Made by a program: the position numbers and the translations under genes. The notes beneath the pieces were generated by a model, which saw only the letters and a list, made by a program, of their open reading frames with translations, did not search any database and was not told the origin of the DNA. From Sporisorium sorghi (lineage: Eukaryota; Basidiomycota; Ustilaginomycetes; Ustilaginales; Ustilaginaceae): a DNA stretch of 64,000 nt. Positions 35,632 through 45,607 of the stretch are shown here, in pieces. Each line of letters starts with the position of its first letter. Position 1 is the first letter of the stretch. The stretch covers positions 1 through 64,000 of the forward strand of contig JALCCG010000097.1 in assembly GCA_023212695.1 (NCBI GenBank), written 5' to 3'.

Positions 35632-37296
35632 ATGGCCCACAAGCTCACCTCCTCCCTGCCAGCATGGCAGAAGCTGCAGCAGCTCTACGACACCAAGGGC
35701 AAGCAGATCAACCTCGGCCAGGCTTTCAAGGCTGACCCTCAGCGTTTCCAAAAGTACTCGCGCGAGTGGAACTCCAAGGCCACCGATGCCATCCTCCTCT
35801 TCGACTTCTCGAAGAACCTCATCGATGAGGAGGTGCTCGACACCCTCCTTGCCCTCGCCGAAGAGGCGCAGGTCAAGCAGCAGATCGACGCCATGTTCAG
35901 CGGCGAGCACATCAACACGTCCGAAGACCGTGCTGTGCTCCACGTCGCCCTGCGCGATGTCCCCGGCGACTTCAAGATCAACGAGGCCGGCGTCGACGAG
36001 GTCAAACCCGAGCTCGCCCACATGAAGCAGTTCTCCGACGCCGTCCGCTCCGGCGAACACAAGGGTTACACGGGCAAACCCATCAAGAGCATCGTCAACA
36101 TCGGCATTGGCGGATCCGACCTCGGCCCCGTTATGGTCACCGAGGCGCTCAAGCCCTACTCGAAGCGCGACCTCGACGCCCACTTTGTCAGCAACATCGA
36201 CGGCACCCACATGGCCGAGACGCTGCGTGTGTGCGACCCGGAGACGACGCTCTTCATCGTCGCCTCCAAGACGTTCACCACGCAGGAGACCATCACCAAC
36301 GCCACCACCGCGCGCGACTGGTTCCTCGAGCACGCAAAGGACAAGGCGCACGTCGCCAAGCACTTTGTCGCGCTCAGCACCAACGTCAAGGCCGCCACCG
36401 AGTTTGGCATTGCCAAGGAGAACATGTTCAAGTTCTGGGACTGGGTCGGAGGCCGATACTCGCTCTGGTCCGCCATCGGTCTGTCGATCGCCATCGTGAT
36501 CGGCTACGACAACTTTGAGCAGCTGCTGCTCGGTGCGCACGAGATGGATCTGCACTTCAAGAACACGCCGCTCAAGGACAACCTGCCCGCCTTGCTGGCG
36601 GTGCTCGGCATCTGGTACATCGACTTCTTCGGTGCCCAGACCCAGGCCATCCTGCCGTACGACCAGTACATGCACAAATTCGCCGACTACTTCCAGCAGG
36701 GCGACATGGAGTCCAACGGCAAGTTCATCACCAAGAACTCGGAGCGCGTCGACTACCAGACCGGCCCGATCATCTGGGGCCAGGCGGGCACCAACGGACA
36801 GCATGCGTTCTACCAGCTCATCCACCAGGGCACCAAGCTGATCCCGTGCGATTTCATCGCCCCGGTGCAGACGCAGAACCCGCTGGGCAAGCATCACGAG
36901 ATTCTGCTGTCCAACTTTTTCGCGCAGCCCGAGGCGCTGGCATTCGGCAAGAGCGAGGCCGAGGTCAGGCAGGAGCTCGGCGCCGAGGCGAGCAACGAGT
37001 TCCTCGTCAAGTCCAAGGTTTTCGAGGGTAACCGCCCGACCAACTCGATTTTGCTGCACAAGATCACCCCTGCCGCCCTCGGTGCCTTGGTGGCGCTGTA
37101 CGAACACAAGATCGCCGTGCAGGGCTTCATCTGGTCCATCAACTCTTACGATCAGATGGGTGTGGAGCATGCAAAAATTCTGGCTAAGAAGATCCTCCCG
37201 CTGCTCGAAGGTAGCGATGCGTCGAAGGTTGACGGCGCCGGCCACGACTCGAGCACCTCGGGTTTGATTAAGTACTTCTTGTCCAACCGCAAGTGA
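35632..37296 (+). CDS. PGI1: glucose-6-phosphate isomerase
   Basis: This cytosolic enzyme interconverts glucose 6-phosphate and fructose 6-phosphate in glycolysis. The protein is 554 aa, the normal length. Signature 1 is [14 protein letters not shown] near 270-283; signature 2 is in [12 protein letters not shown] at the C-terminal end. Active-site residues are present: Glu360 in [10 protein letters not shown], His391 in GTNGQH and Lys515 in GVEHAK. They correspond to Glu357, His388 and Lys518 of the rabbit enzyme. The loop before the His reads [10 protein letters not shown] where many orthologues have WGEPGTNGQH; this Glu is not the catalytic base. The longer open frame starts at a non-ATG codon, so the ATG at 35632 (MAHKLTSS) is used. 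It is intronless. Confidence 0.97.
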   Translation: MAHKLTSSLPAWQKLQQLYDTKGKQINLGQAFKADPQRFQKYSREWNSKATDAILLFDFSKNLIDEEVLDTLLALAEEAQVKQQIDAMFSGEHINTSEDRAVLHVALRDVPGDFKINEAGVDEVKPELAHMKQFSDAVRSGEHKGYTGKPIKSIVNIGIGGSDLGPVMVTEALKPYSKRDLDAHFVSNIDGTHMAETLRVCDPETTLFIVASKTFTTQETITNATTARDWFLEHAKDKAHVAKHFVALSTNVKAATEFGIAKENMFKFWDWVGGRYSLWSAIGLSIAIVIGYDNFEQLLLGAHEMDLHFKNTPLKDNLPALLAVLGIWYIDFFGAQTQAILPYDQYMHKFADYFQQGDMESNGKFITKNSERVDYQTGPIIWGQAGTNGQHAFYQLIHQGTKLIPCDFIAPVQTQNPLGKHHEILLSNFFAQPEALAFGKSEAEVRQELGAEASNEFLVKSKVFEGNRPTNSILLHKITPAALGALVALYEHKIAVQGFIWSINSYDQMGVEHAKILAKKILPLLEGSDASKVDGAGHDSSTSGLIKYFLSNRK

Positions 37297-37910
37297 CTCG
37301 CGCGTCCCGAAGCGGCTCGCAGTAGGATCTGATCGTCGGTTGTAGCTACGAATTGAAAAGTGGAAGAGAATCTATGCTATTGTCCTGTCTATCGCTGCTG
37401 ACATCGCTTGATGAGACGATGCTGCTGTTCTCGTTTGTCGCTAGTGACATCGCGTTCCCAAAACGCGTGGCTGCGTTTTTCGACACCTCGACCCTCGCAG
37501 CCGAAAACCATCCTCGTCGTTCCGAATCACAACGACATCTGCCACAGTGAGACTCACACACACACACGCGCGTGCGGCTGGACAGCTTTGCCAACGCAGC
37601 AAGACACAAAGGGCAGAACGGTGGTTTGAGAAAGAAAGAGGAAATCGAAATCCTACAGTACAACAGGTACAAAACGAGAAAGACAAACGCGCTTTAGCAG
37701 GCAGCCGGTCGGAGAGAGGGGCATAACCAGGATATCAAAAGCCTCGCGTCTCCACCACAGCCGTCGAAGGCTGGAGGGAGTCAAGAGGCGCAAGAGCCAA
37801 AGCGCTTCGTGGGGATAGAGAAGGGCAAAGGAAAGCAGAATAGGGCCAGAGCCGGAGAGAGCACTGATGTTACAAAGGAACGCAACGCGACAACGCGACG
37901 CCGAGCTCGT
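37297..37910. terminator. convergent intergenic region, PGI1 / HMG protein
   Basis: This 614-base tail-to-tail gap should contain both 3' untranslated regions. There is a short CA run near 37555-37568. No gene or RNA was recognised. Confidence 0.45.
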
Positions 37911-38807
37911 CTAGAGCTCAGGGCCGCGAGTGCTGTTGTAGATCTCGAGGTCGCGCTTGTACTGCTCGAGCGCCTGCAACGCGCGTTGCTCGTAGGGAGC
38001 CTTCTGCTCGGCCGACATCTGCTTCCATCGCTCACCACCGCGCTTGGAGAACTCGGTGATGTTGGGGATCACAGCCTCGCTAGCACGAAGGTCGTTGAGG
38101 AACTCGAAGAAGGCCGAGTTGGGGCGCTTGGGCTTGGCAGGGTCGCGCAGGAAGGCAGTACCCTTGATGCCCTTCTTCTTCTGCGAGGCAATGTAGGCGT
38201 TCTGACGCTTGATGTCCTCGGGGGAGAGAGCGGCCTTCCACTCGGCGAGGGCACGCTCGTACTCCTCCTTCTCCTGCTCGTGCTGAGCCTCGTAGCGCGC
38301 CTTGAGGTTGGGGGGAAGCTGCGCCCACTCGGCACCGACGGCCTTGGCCATCTTGACAATGTCGACGACCTGAGCACCGGTCTTGGGCGACGTCTTCTGG
38401 TACTGCGGCTCACCCTTGAGCTGGGCGACGCGCTCCGACATGTAGATCAGGAACGACGAGCGCAGCGTAGGCTTGTTGGCCGAGGGCAGCGGGAGGAGCT
38501 TGCCGTCAGCACCGCGTGCCTGCCAGGGCTTGAGCTTCTCCTTCTTGGGCGCCTTGGCCTTGGAGCCGCCGCGCTTGGTGGTGGCAGCAGCAGAGCCATC
38601 GACGGCGGCGGCAGCGGCGTTGGCCTTGGACGCGCTCGCCTTGGCCTTGGTGGTGGTGGACGAAGCGCGCTTCTTGGTCTCCTTGGTCGCGGCGGCGACG
38701 GGAGCGGTGGCAAAGTTGGCGATCGCGGCGGGGGCGACGGCGGTGTTGCGAGCCAGAGGCTGCTGGTTACGGACGACTGTCCTCATGATGTTGGGTAGCG
38801 TAAACAT
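37911..38807 (-). CDS. mitochondrial two-HMG-box protein, Abf2/TFAM-like
   Basis: This is a likely mtDNA-packaging protein. The 298 aa product opens with a presequence-like stretch (MFTLPNIMRTVVRNQQPLARN and on) free of acidic residues. A Lys/Ala-rich linker runs from about 40 to 100. HMG box 1 begins KPTLRSSFLIYMSERV near 110 and ends around EWKAAL. HMG box 2 begins KPKRPNSAFFEFLNDLR near 225 and ends RDLEIYNS. Box 2 is the more canonical, with the aromatic pair in its first helix. Abf2 and TFAM bend and compact mtDNA with the same two-box design. A nuclear HMGB role is possible if the presequence is not real. The ATG at 38807 follows stops or unlike sequence upstream; a second in-frame ATG lies seven codons on. 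It is intronless. Confidence 0.85.
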   Translation of the reverse strand: MFTLPNIMRTVVRNQQPLARNTAVAPAAIANFATAPVAAATKETKKRASSTTTKAKASASKANAAAAAVDGSAAATTKRGGSKAKAPKKEKLKPWQARGADGKLLPLPSANKPTLRSSFLIYMSERVAQLKGEPQYQKTSPKTGAQVVDIVKMAKAVGAEWAQLPPNLKARYEAQHEQEKEEYERALAEWKAALSPEDIKRQNAYIASQKKKGIKGTAFLRDPAKPKRPNSAFFEFLNDLRASEAVIPNITEFSKRGGERWKQMSAEQKAPYEQRALQALEQYKRDLEIYNSTRGPEL

Positions 38808-40172
38808 AAAGAAGGCAGTCGGATGCTGCGGATGGGGAAACGAAGAGGGAGAAGGCGCTTCGCGGGGCAAAGGCGGGAGTGGATGGGATCTTATACTTTG
38901 ATGAGAAACGAGGCGGCGGAGAGCGTGTAGACCAGAGTGAGAGAGAGGAGGAAGGGAGAGAAAGAGAGCTTGAAGGGGGGAAAGTGAAAGTGCAAGCGGG
39001 TCAGAGTGCCCAGGGTATTTGAGAAATGAGGCCTTGGGAAAGCCAGCTCCAAGCCAGACAACGGCACACTGCATTTTTTGGCTCGAGAGCAGAGAGAGCA
39101 ACAGTAGCCAGGTTGCAACTGAGTTTTTTCGACGAGGCAGCAGCCAAGTCTCTCACTCTCCCTTACCGATGCGGAGCTCGACACGCGCTCAGAGGTGTTG
39201 TTTTCGAATTGGGGCAGCAGAGCAGTCAAAGTTGGAGAGAGGGTTTGCAATGCTGAAATTGTGTCCGTGGGCAGCTGAGCAGAGGGGCGTGAGAAAAAAA
39301 AGGGCCAGGAATGAGGCACAATCCGAGAGCGGCACCGCTGTGTCAAATTTTTTCCCCTTTCACCGACTCTTTCCGTCTCCCGCGCCTTGCAATTTTGGAA
39401 GCAGTTGGCCAGTCTCTCTCGACAAAGGGGCAGTGCAACCGCCAGAGCGAGACTCAAAAATTAGGGCCAATTTCAGCCTCGACTTTCTCGTTTTCCAAGA
39501 AATGCGGTTCACCAGCACACTCCACACCCATCCGTCTCTCTCCAATCTTTCGATGTTAGAAGGACTTTTCCACACCTTCACCATCTTGTGAGCAAAATAC
39601 TCTACGCGGTGAGCGGAAGAGAGAGGAAGGGAGACAGACATCATCGCAGACAACAGAATACATCTTTATCAGTTCAATCTGGAGACCAAGCTCGGGCACA
39701 GTCTATCGCTGCTCTAGTGCTCAGCTTTCTCACGGTCAGATGGTTTCACAGCAGAATAGCAGTCAAGGTAAAAAGGAAAGATAAACGCAATTCGAGATAG
39801 CAGTCTCAGCTGCGAGCGCTCGCCTTGTGACCGAAAGAGTCAGCTGCTCTGGTGCCACCAAGACTGACTGCGCCTGCGAAAAAAATTAATTCGGTGCCTC
39901 CTGCTGCTGCCTGAAAAAGGGGTGACGACCGAAATAAAAGGAAAAAAATGACGGGACAGATCAAAAATATCGATGATTTTCTGACACTTCAGACTTAACA
40001 AATGAAAGATCTCATCGGGTGGTGAATGACAGCGCATCGGACGATCGCGATCGTGGACTGGACCCTGACTGAGCTGCATGTGCGGCAATTCACCAAACCA
40101 TTCCTTGCCTTCGAGCCTCTCGCTCGTAGTTTGGTTTTCCGCTCGATACCACCCTTTCCCCATCTCGGAGTG
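38808..40172. promoter_or_regulatory. 1.4 kb divergent intergenic region, HMG protein / SNAPC1-like
   Basis: The gap contains the promoters of two divergent genes. The first 140 bases next to the HMG gene are GA-rich on the plus strand (CT-rich on its coding strand). Open frames here lack recognisable domains, including the extension upstream of the ATG at 40173. Confidence 0.45.
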
Positions 40173-41939
40173 ATGGGTCAGGGGTCGAGGAAGAAGAAGC
40201 GTCCAGGCGGACGCAACGTATCGCCACCGCTGGCTCCATCACCCTTGCTCACCCGCAACCTCTCACTTCTGCCCGTGGGCTTGACGCAGCTTCCCAACGA
40301 CGAGACCTTTGTCACCCAACTGCGGCACGACGTCGATGATCTGCTGTCCAGCTTTGCAGAAGTCCTGCTGCTCAAGATCTTGACAGCCGAACAGGAGGTC
40401 TCTTCCGATTGCAAAGCGGGTCCATCATCAGAACGAATCGACCTTTCACAAGGCGCAGCTCAACATGCGATCTCTCCGTTCTCGATCTTTGCCCAAGTTT
40501 GGCGGAAAAAGGGCTGGCACTATGTCCAGTTCGCTTTCGCAGATCACACCGACAGCAAGCATGCTCTTGGGGATGCAATCTGTCGTGTGCTCCTCCAACA
40601 TCTAGAACCCTACGTGCTGGAACGAAACCGCAACGCCGCTACTTCGAGGCAAGACGATGCTGGATCGTTTGCATTTGCGGACCTCGGACAGCTGTTTAAG
40701 GTAATGGCGGTGGTGTTTGCACTGTATCTATTCTGGTCGACTCAGATCCACCCCACTTCCGGCATTGGCGTCAAGCACTGTCGACCCGCAATGGAGCGCA
40801 TCCCCATCGAACAAGACTTCTACGATCTGCTTCTCGACCTGCCGGAGGCGGTGTTGAAGCACTTGCAAGACGAGCAGAGGACAGCGAGTTCTGCTCACGT
40901 CATGACCGCGGATCTGGTCGAGGTGCTGTGTCGTCTGGTTGGCCAGCCTTTCGACGAGCAGAGCCTTGCGCAAGTTTCCGATTCCGCTCCTGCGGCCCCG
41001 CAGAACAAGCCATCCGGCAGGTCCAGTCGTAGGAAGGCGTGGCAGGACGATGTCGACGGTGGAGACCGCACGTCGAAGCTTGGACTCGATCCCGTGTTTG
41101 ACATTATACCCGCATCTTCGGTCGCCACTCGAATGCCTCGAACGTGGCCTTCCGTCCGTGTCATGACCTCGTTGGAAGCGAACAAGGAATTCGGCCGAAT
41201 CGGCACCGTCGTCCGCATCAGCCCGCACGACTCGGCCCCCACCACCGATGCTAGCACATCAGCAGCAGAACACAGAGAAGCAGTCGCCGGTCTCTCGCGC
41301 GGAGACGTAGTCCGCTTGAAAACCAGACAGCGACTCGCTCTGGCGGACATGACGATCGCCAAGCTGCTCGACGCCGATGCCGCCTCGAACCCGGTCGGGG
41401 TGGCAGAGATCTTGGCACAGACTGCGCTCGACAACGCTTCACGGTCTGCCTCTCGATCCACGGCCAGGTACGAGATCGAGACACCTCGGTGGATCACGAG
41501 CGCCAAGTACACGGCCAAGCTGCAGCCGTGGCTGCAAGCGTCGTCGATGCCGATGGACAAGTCGGTGCAGCGTGCATTGCACAGCAAGAAGCGATACCGC
41601 GAAGCGCGGGATAGGGTCATGCGGTCGGGCGAGTCCGGGGGCGCGGATCGCGAGGCTGGAAATGGTACGGACTACGGCGAGTGGGTTCTGCGCAGCTTCC
41701 GGGAGAAGCGCAGGGCGCTCGAGGCGCAGAGTGCATCTTCACAAACGCAAGGATCTGCGCCGCCTGTTGATCCAGCAGGCCTGGGTAGTGGTGCGTCGGG
41801 CCTGGCCGATGTCAATGATGCGGGGACGTTGAGTGTGGACGCGCTCTACCGGCTGGCTGCGGAGCGGACCAAGACAGCGGCGGTGGAGCGCGGAGAGATG
41901 CTTAAAAGCGCCCGAGCTCAAGGGTCTCGTTCCAAGTGA
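40173..41939 (+). CDS. hypothetical protein with weak SNAPC1 (SNAP43)-like region
   Basis: This 588 aa protein begins with a basic MGQGSRKKKRPGG. Between residues about 50 and 230 it has an order of helices resembling the SNAP43 region of the snRNA-activating protein complex. These are an acidic helix (LRHDVDDLLSSFAEVLL), then FSIFAQVWRKKGWHYVQF, then a long helix (LFKVMAVVFALYLFWSTQI) before DFYDLLLDLPEAVLKHL. SNAPc helps RNA polymerase II and III recognise snRNA promoters. The rest is Ala/Ser-rich with a basic C-terminal helix (RSFREKRRALEA). The hydrophobic stretch near 185 could be read as a membrane helix, but it fits the buried helix of the SNAP43 fold. An upstream in-frame ATG at 40026 exists; 40173 is preferred for its basic N-terminus. 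The similarity is by eye and weak. Confidence 0.5.
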   Translation: MGQGSRKKKRPGGRNVSPPLAPSPLLTRNLSLLPVGLTQLPNDETFVTQLRHDVDDLLSSFAEVLLLKILTAEQEVSSDCKAGPSSERIDLSQGAAQHAISPFSIFAQVWRKKGWHYVQFAFADHTDSKHALGDAICRVLLQHLEPYVLERNRNAATSRQDDAGSFAFADLGQLFKVMAVVFALYLFWSTQIHPTSGIGVKHCRPAMERIPIEQDFYDLLLDLPEAVLKHLQDEQRTASSAHVMTADLVEVLCRLVGQPFDEQSLAQVSDSAPAAPQNKPSGRSSRRKAWQDDVDGGDRTSKLGLDPVFDIIPASSVATRMPRTWPSVRVMTSLEANKEFGRIGTVVRISPHDSAPTTDASTSAAEHREAVAGLSRGDVVRLKTRQRLALADMTIAKLLDADAASNPVGVAEILAQTALDNASRSASRSTARYEIETPRWITSAKYTAKLQPWLQASSMPMDKSVQRALHSKKRYREARDRVMRSGESGGADREAGNGTDYGEWVLRSFREKRRALEAQSASSQTQGSAPPVDPAGLGSGASGLADVNDAGTLSVDALYRLAAERTKTAAVERGEMLKSARAQGSRSK

Positions 41940-42046
41940 CTTAGTGGGCCTGTAGTGTTCTCGCACAGAATCAAGTGTAGTTGTACCGCATAGGCACCGA
42001 CATTGGCAGAGCCGCGAAGTTGGGTCTGAGGGTTTTGCATTCACTT
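41940..42046. terminator. short convergent intergenic region
   Basis: Only 107 bases separate the stop codons of the SNAPC1-like gene and IBA57, so their 3' untranslated regions probably overlap. No specific signal was seen. Confidence 0.4.
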
Positions 42047-43282
42047 CTACTCGTCTGCGTCTGACGGCAACGACTCCTCCTCTTTGGGCCACCAGGTTGG
42101 GATCCACGGACGGACGAACAGCGTCGTCTCGCCGTCGGCGGCCACCACCGACATCTCCAACCCGTCCCCGCTCGCATCAGCCGCCTGCGCATCCGCCCAC
42201 CGCCTGACTTGTTCCAAGCGCAGACACGCGAGGCCGACATTGTGCACACCCGCGGTGAACTTGCCCGCAGCCTTCCCACGAGCCGGCTTGCCCCCACCCG
42301 CGGCGTCTTGCGCGACAATGGGTCGGGAGCGCACTTCAGCCAGGTGCGACGGGAGCTCGGACGCAAACGCGCGATCTATCTCATCTATAGACTTCGGCGG
42401 TGGCGTGTTCGGAAGGTAGAGCGAGACGGGCACGATGCGTTTGCGGACGACGCCCGTGTGATGCGTGCGTGCCGTGAGCTCCTGGCCGACGTAGCAGCCT
42501 TTGCGGAAGTCGACGCCGTGCATGTAGTCCAGGTTGTTCTCGAGCGGCAGACTGGCTGCCTCGGGAAAGTCGAGCGCGCCCTCCGCGACGCCGTTGACGA
42601 TGCGGTGCAGCGTGTACTCGTCGCCCTCCGCACTGACGGTGCCGCTGAAGTCCAGGCCATCAGCGGTGGGCAGCACACCGCGCAGCCCGATGGCCGGGCA
42701 TCGCGGGTCCACGCTCAGCCGCTCTGTGAGATCTGTTGGTGGTGCGGAGCTGGAGGGGCTCCACGCCTGGACGACGCTGTACGCGCCCGACACGTCGGCG
42801 AGCTTGACCTTGGACCGCAGCTTGAACTTCTTGACGAAGCTGAGCAGCGACGGCAGCGTGCGCGAGTCGAGATCCAGCAGCCACCGCGGCGATCCGTCCT
42901 CGAGCGGCGCCTGGCGGTGCACGAATACATCGGCGAGCATGCGCCCTTGCGGGTTCATGAAGCCGGCGTAGACCAGTGTTGGCGAGGATGATGGGGTCGA
43001 TTCGAGCGCCTTGACGTCGTTGCTCACGAGACCTTGCAGGAGCTTGACGGTATCTCGACCGCTTACTTCCACGACGCCGCGATGCGGAACTACTGCGGCT
43101 TTCCATCGAGTGTCCGCATCGCTTGCTGCGGCGGCGGAGGTGGAGCGGGCTAGAGCGGAGGAGCAGAAGTTGCAGTGCCGCGCGGCGAGGGATGTTCTGA
43201 GGGTGGTTCGGCTGATGAGATGGCGTGGTAGCGCTGTGCGAGCGAGCGCAAGAGTCGGTGATACTGTCGTAAGCGCGGTCAT
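42047..43282 (-). CDS. IBA57: Iba57, mitochondrial Fe-S cluster assembly factor
   Basis: Iba57 works with Isa1 and Isa2 in the matrix to make [4Fe-4S] clusters for aconitase, lipoate synthase and related enzymes. The protein is 411 aa and belongs to the GcvT/YgfZ folate-binding fold. Residues 1-55 form an Arg/Ser/Thr-rich presequence. The N-terminal segment GRDTVKLLQGLVSND near 77 is typical. The diagnostic YgfZ/Iba57 motif KGCYVGQELTARTHHTG contains the conserved Cys. The C-terminal barrel ends with TLFVRPWIPTWWP. The start ATG at 43282 is supported by the presequence following it. It is intronless. Confidence 0.93.
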   Translation of the reverse strand: MTALTTVSPTLALARTALPRHLISRTTLRTSLAARHCNFCSSALARSTSAAAASDADTRWKAAVVPHRGVVEVSGRDTVKLLQGLVSNDVKALESTPSSSPTLVYAGFMNPQGRMLADVFVHRQAPLEDGSPRWLLDLDSRTLPSLLSFVKKFKLRSKVKLADVSGAYSVVQAWSPSSSAPPTDLTERLSVDPRCPAIGLRGVLPTADGLDFSGTVSAEGDEYTLHRIVNGVAEGALDFPEAASLPLENNLDYMHGVDFRKGCYVGQELTARTHHTGVVRKRIVPVSLYLPNTPPPKSIDEIDRAFASELPSHLAEVRSRPIVAQDAAGGGKPARGKAAGKFTAGVHNVGLACLRLEQVRRWADAQAADASGDGLEMSVVAADGETTLFVRPWIPTWWPKEEESLPSDADE

Positions 43283-44667
43283 GATGGGTTCTTCTGTGAG
43301 CTACGATGGAGGAAGGAGTGGAAGGCGAGAAGGTTGATCATCATCTTCATGCTCAGCCTCCACTCAGCGACTTCGGATCTCGGGTAGCGGCTTTTTCCAG
43401 CTTTGTTGTACGCGATATGCGATGTAACAATCAAGAACAATCTGACCTGTGGAAACTGCCCTCCTCACCGACGGCAGCCAAACAACTCAAGCTGAAGCGG
43501 CAGAATGATGCCTGCTTGAAAGAGGCCTGACCGGAAGAACGGTTGTTCCATGCATACGATCGAAGGAACACCGTCGGTAAAAGCAAGGAGAAGGTTTCAA
43601 CGACGTGCAAGGGTTCTTCTTGGACCCTGAGCTGAGCGTGAGATGCAGATCGCGTGGTGAAGCTTCACACACTAAGCAGGTACGCGGTAAGGGGTCCGGC
43701 CAAACGAGAGAAGAACAGTGATCGTGGCGCATTGCCGCGCGGCCTTTCTTGAATCGACCCGGTCAGAGCTTGCACTGCGTTGGCAGGAGGCATGGTTTGG
43801 GCCGCAAAGGCGGCGTGATCCTCTCGTGTCCAGCGCCCCGCGGATGAGGTCTAGGAGCAGGTTCAGAGCAAGCGGCTAAGGCGGATGTCAACAGAGACAG
43901 AGACGGAGACGCATGCGTCCTTTGCTGCAGTAACAATCGGAGTCTTTGGGCGTCAGGCGTCAATAGGGTGTGATGTTTGCGTTTGACAGGACAAAGAAAA
44001 GGTCAGAGGCGCTTGTTTGCCATCTGCTCGAATGGCGTAAGAGGAAAGGCAATTCACGAGCTGGTTCTGCTTTGACTGGCTTTCCGCTGTAACGTGTTCC
44101 TGATTTGCCCCTGTCTCTCATCCTGCCCTTTTTAGACTTTTGTGGCCCTGAGAGGGATGATCAACAGGTCGAAGATGCACTTCGCTTAACCCTGCATGCC
44201 GCCGCTCGCAGCCACCGGGACGTCTTTTTCTTTCTTTCGCATTCGCTGTGGCTTGCTGCAGCAGATTGTACAGCAGCTAAGTTGCCGTTGTCATGGCAGA
44301 TTGAGATGGCAAGAAATGGTGTATTCGCGAGATTGGGGGGAATCGGATGTCGCAAAGTCATCCATCCGACAGCCACGGTTTCAGGCATCGGCGCCTCCGG
44401 TGTTTGGAGCATTTGAAGTGAGTCAGTCCATCATTCATCACAGGCGGTAAAATTTGGAAGTGTTTCCGACACATCGGATCTCCCACTTTGGCTTCATCTC
44501 GCACTGTCATTCTGCCCAATCAAACGCCAGCGCCATCATCAAGCAGTGTGCTGATCAGAGATCGACTCAGCCTAGCTCTCAAATGTTTGCGAACGAGAGA
44601 TGTTTGGCGGGGCTTCAAGTCGAGAGCAAATCGGCGAACCCGTACGTTTGTGATTTCAACAGAGAAC

Positions 44668-44694
<27 letters not shown>
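44668..44694. repeat. GA dinucleotide microsatellite
   Basis: About thirteen GA units in the 2.3 kb gap upstream of the peroxiredoxin-like gene. Confidence 0.85.
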
Positions 44695-44699
<5 letters not shown>

Positions 44700-45548
44700 T
44701 TCGACTCAGCTTTCCGTTGTCTTGTAAGCGAGGCCAATTTGCATGCAGACCAACCAAACCAAACGCCGGAGAGAGTGCTCATCTGCTGCTGCGATTGATT
44801 GTTATTCGATAGCCGCTCTCTCACCACTGACTGACCCCGCGCTGCTGCTGCTCTTTCACTTCCCCTTGCTTGCTGCTGTCGCTGCTTCTGCTTACCGCCT
44901 TTGTTCAATTCCGAAGACACTGCTGCCGTTCCGTCCTTTTGTTGCTGGTCGGGCTGAATTCATGGATTTCTGTCCGCAAGCAGCACAACGCACACACGCA
45001 CACATGCTGCCTGCACACGACTTTGCTGCGTGTGTGTCGTTTCAGCCGCCGCCGCCTCCTGCTCTTCTCTCCTCTCAGCTGAGCATTAGCACGCAGACGA
45101 GACAGATTCTAGCCTTTTGTCCGCCAGTGTCACTCTTGTCAAAATCGACCTTTATCCGCCATCCTCTCTCCTCTCTCCTCTCACCTCCATCGCCTGCTCC
45201 TCTTTCTCCTCTCTCTCTTTCCCTCCCCTCTTCCCCAACCAAGTGGCTCTTCTCGATACCACATCGCCTTCTCTCCCACGTCTCATCGTGATGCTCCACA
45301 CCGATATCCCCGCTCGCTGTTGATCGCGGGACGTCTCTTCACCACCACCATCACACACACACACACGCTTTGGACATTCGCTTGGAACGTTATTCACCAC
45401 CTGTGCAGCATCGTTCTACTTTGCTTCGACGCTCTTTCCCAACACAACGCTGCAATCACCCCCTCCTCTCGCGGACTTGCTCTCGAGCTACGTCAGCCTT
45501 ATTGCCGCTGTTCATTCTAGCCGCTGCAAGGATTCTTGCTGCTCGAAG

Positions 45549-45580
<32 letters not shown>
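45549..45580. repeat. A32 homopolymer just upstream of a start codon
   Basis: Thirty-two consecutive A end 27 bases before the ATG at 45608, so they are almost certainly in the 5' leader of that gene. Length may be imprecise. Confidence 0.85.
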
Positions 45581-45582
<2 letters not shown>

Positions 45583-45607
45583 AGACCGGTCCCTTTGACG
45601 AAAAGGC

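Larger units (their letters stand above)
43283..45607. promoter_or_regulatory. 2.3 kb divergent intergenic region, IBA57 / peroxiredoxin-like gene
   Basis: This is the longest gene-free stretch in the window. The right half is pyrimidine-rich on the plus strand, with CT- and CA-rich patches. It contains a GA run (44668-44694) and an A32 tract (45549-45580) 27 bases before the next ATG. No open frame looks coding, and no tRNA-like element was seen. It probably holds a long 5' leader for the 1640-residue protein; an unrecognised spliced or non-coding gene is possible. Confidence 0.5.

Noticed and set aside
36778..36810. [10 protein letters not shown] in phosphoglucose isomerase, first taken as loss of the catalytic Glu
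   Set aside because: The catalytic Glu lies in [10 protein letters not shown] and is present as Glu360; the changed position is a non-catalytic loop residue.
35620..37245. Antisense open frame of 541 codons opposite PGI1
   Set aside because: Shadow of a highly biased glycolytic gene; no recognisable domain.
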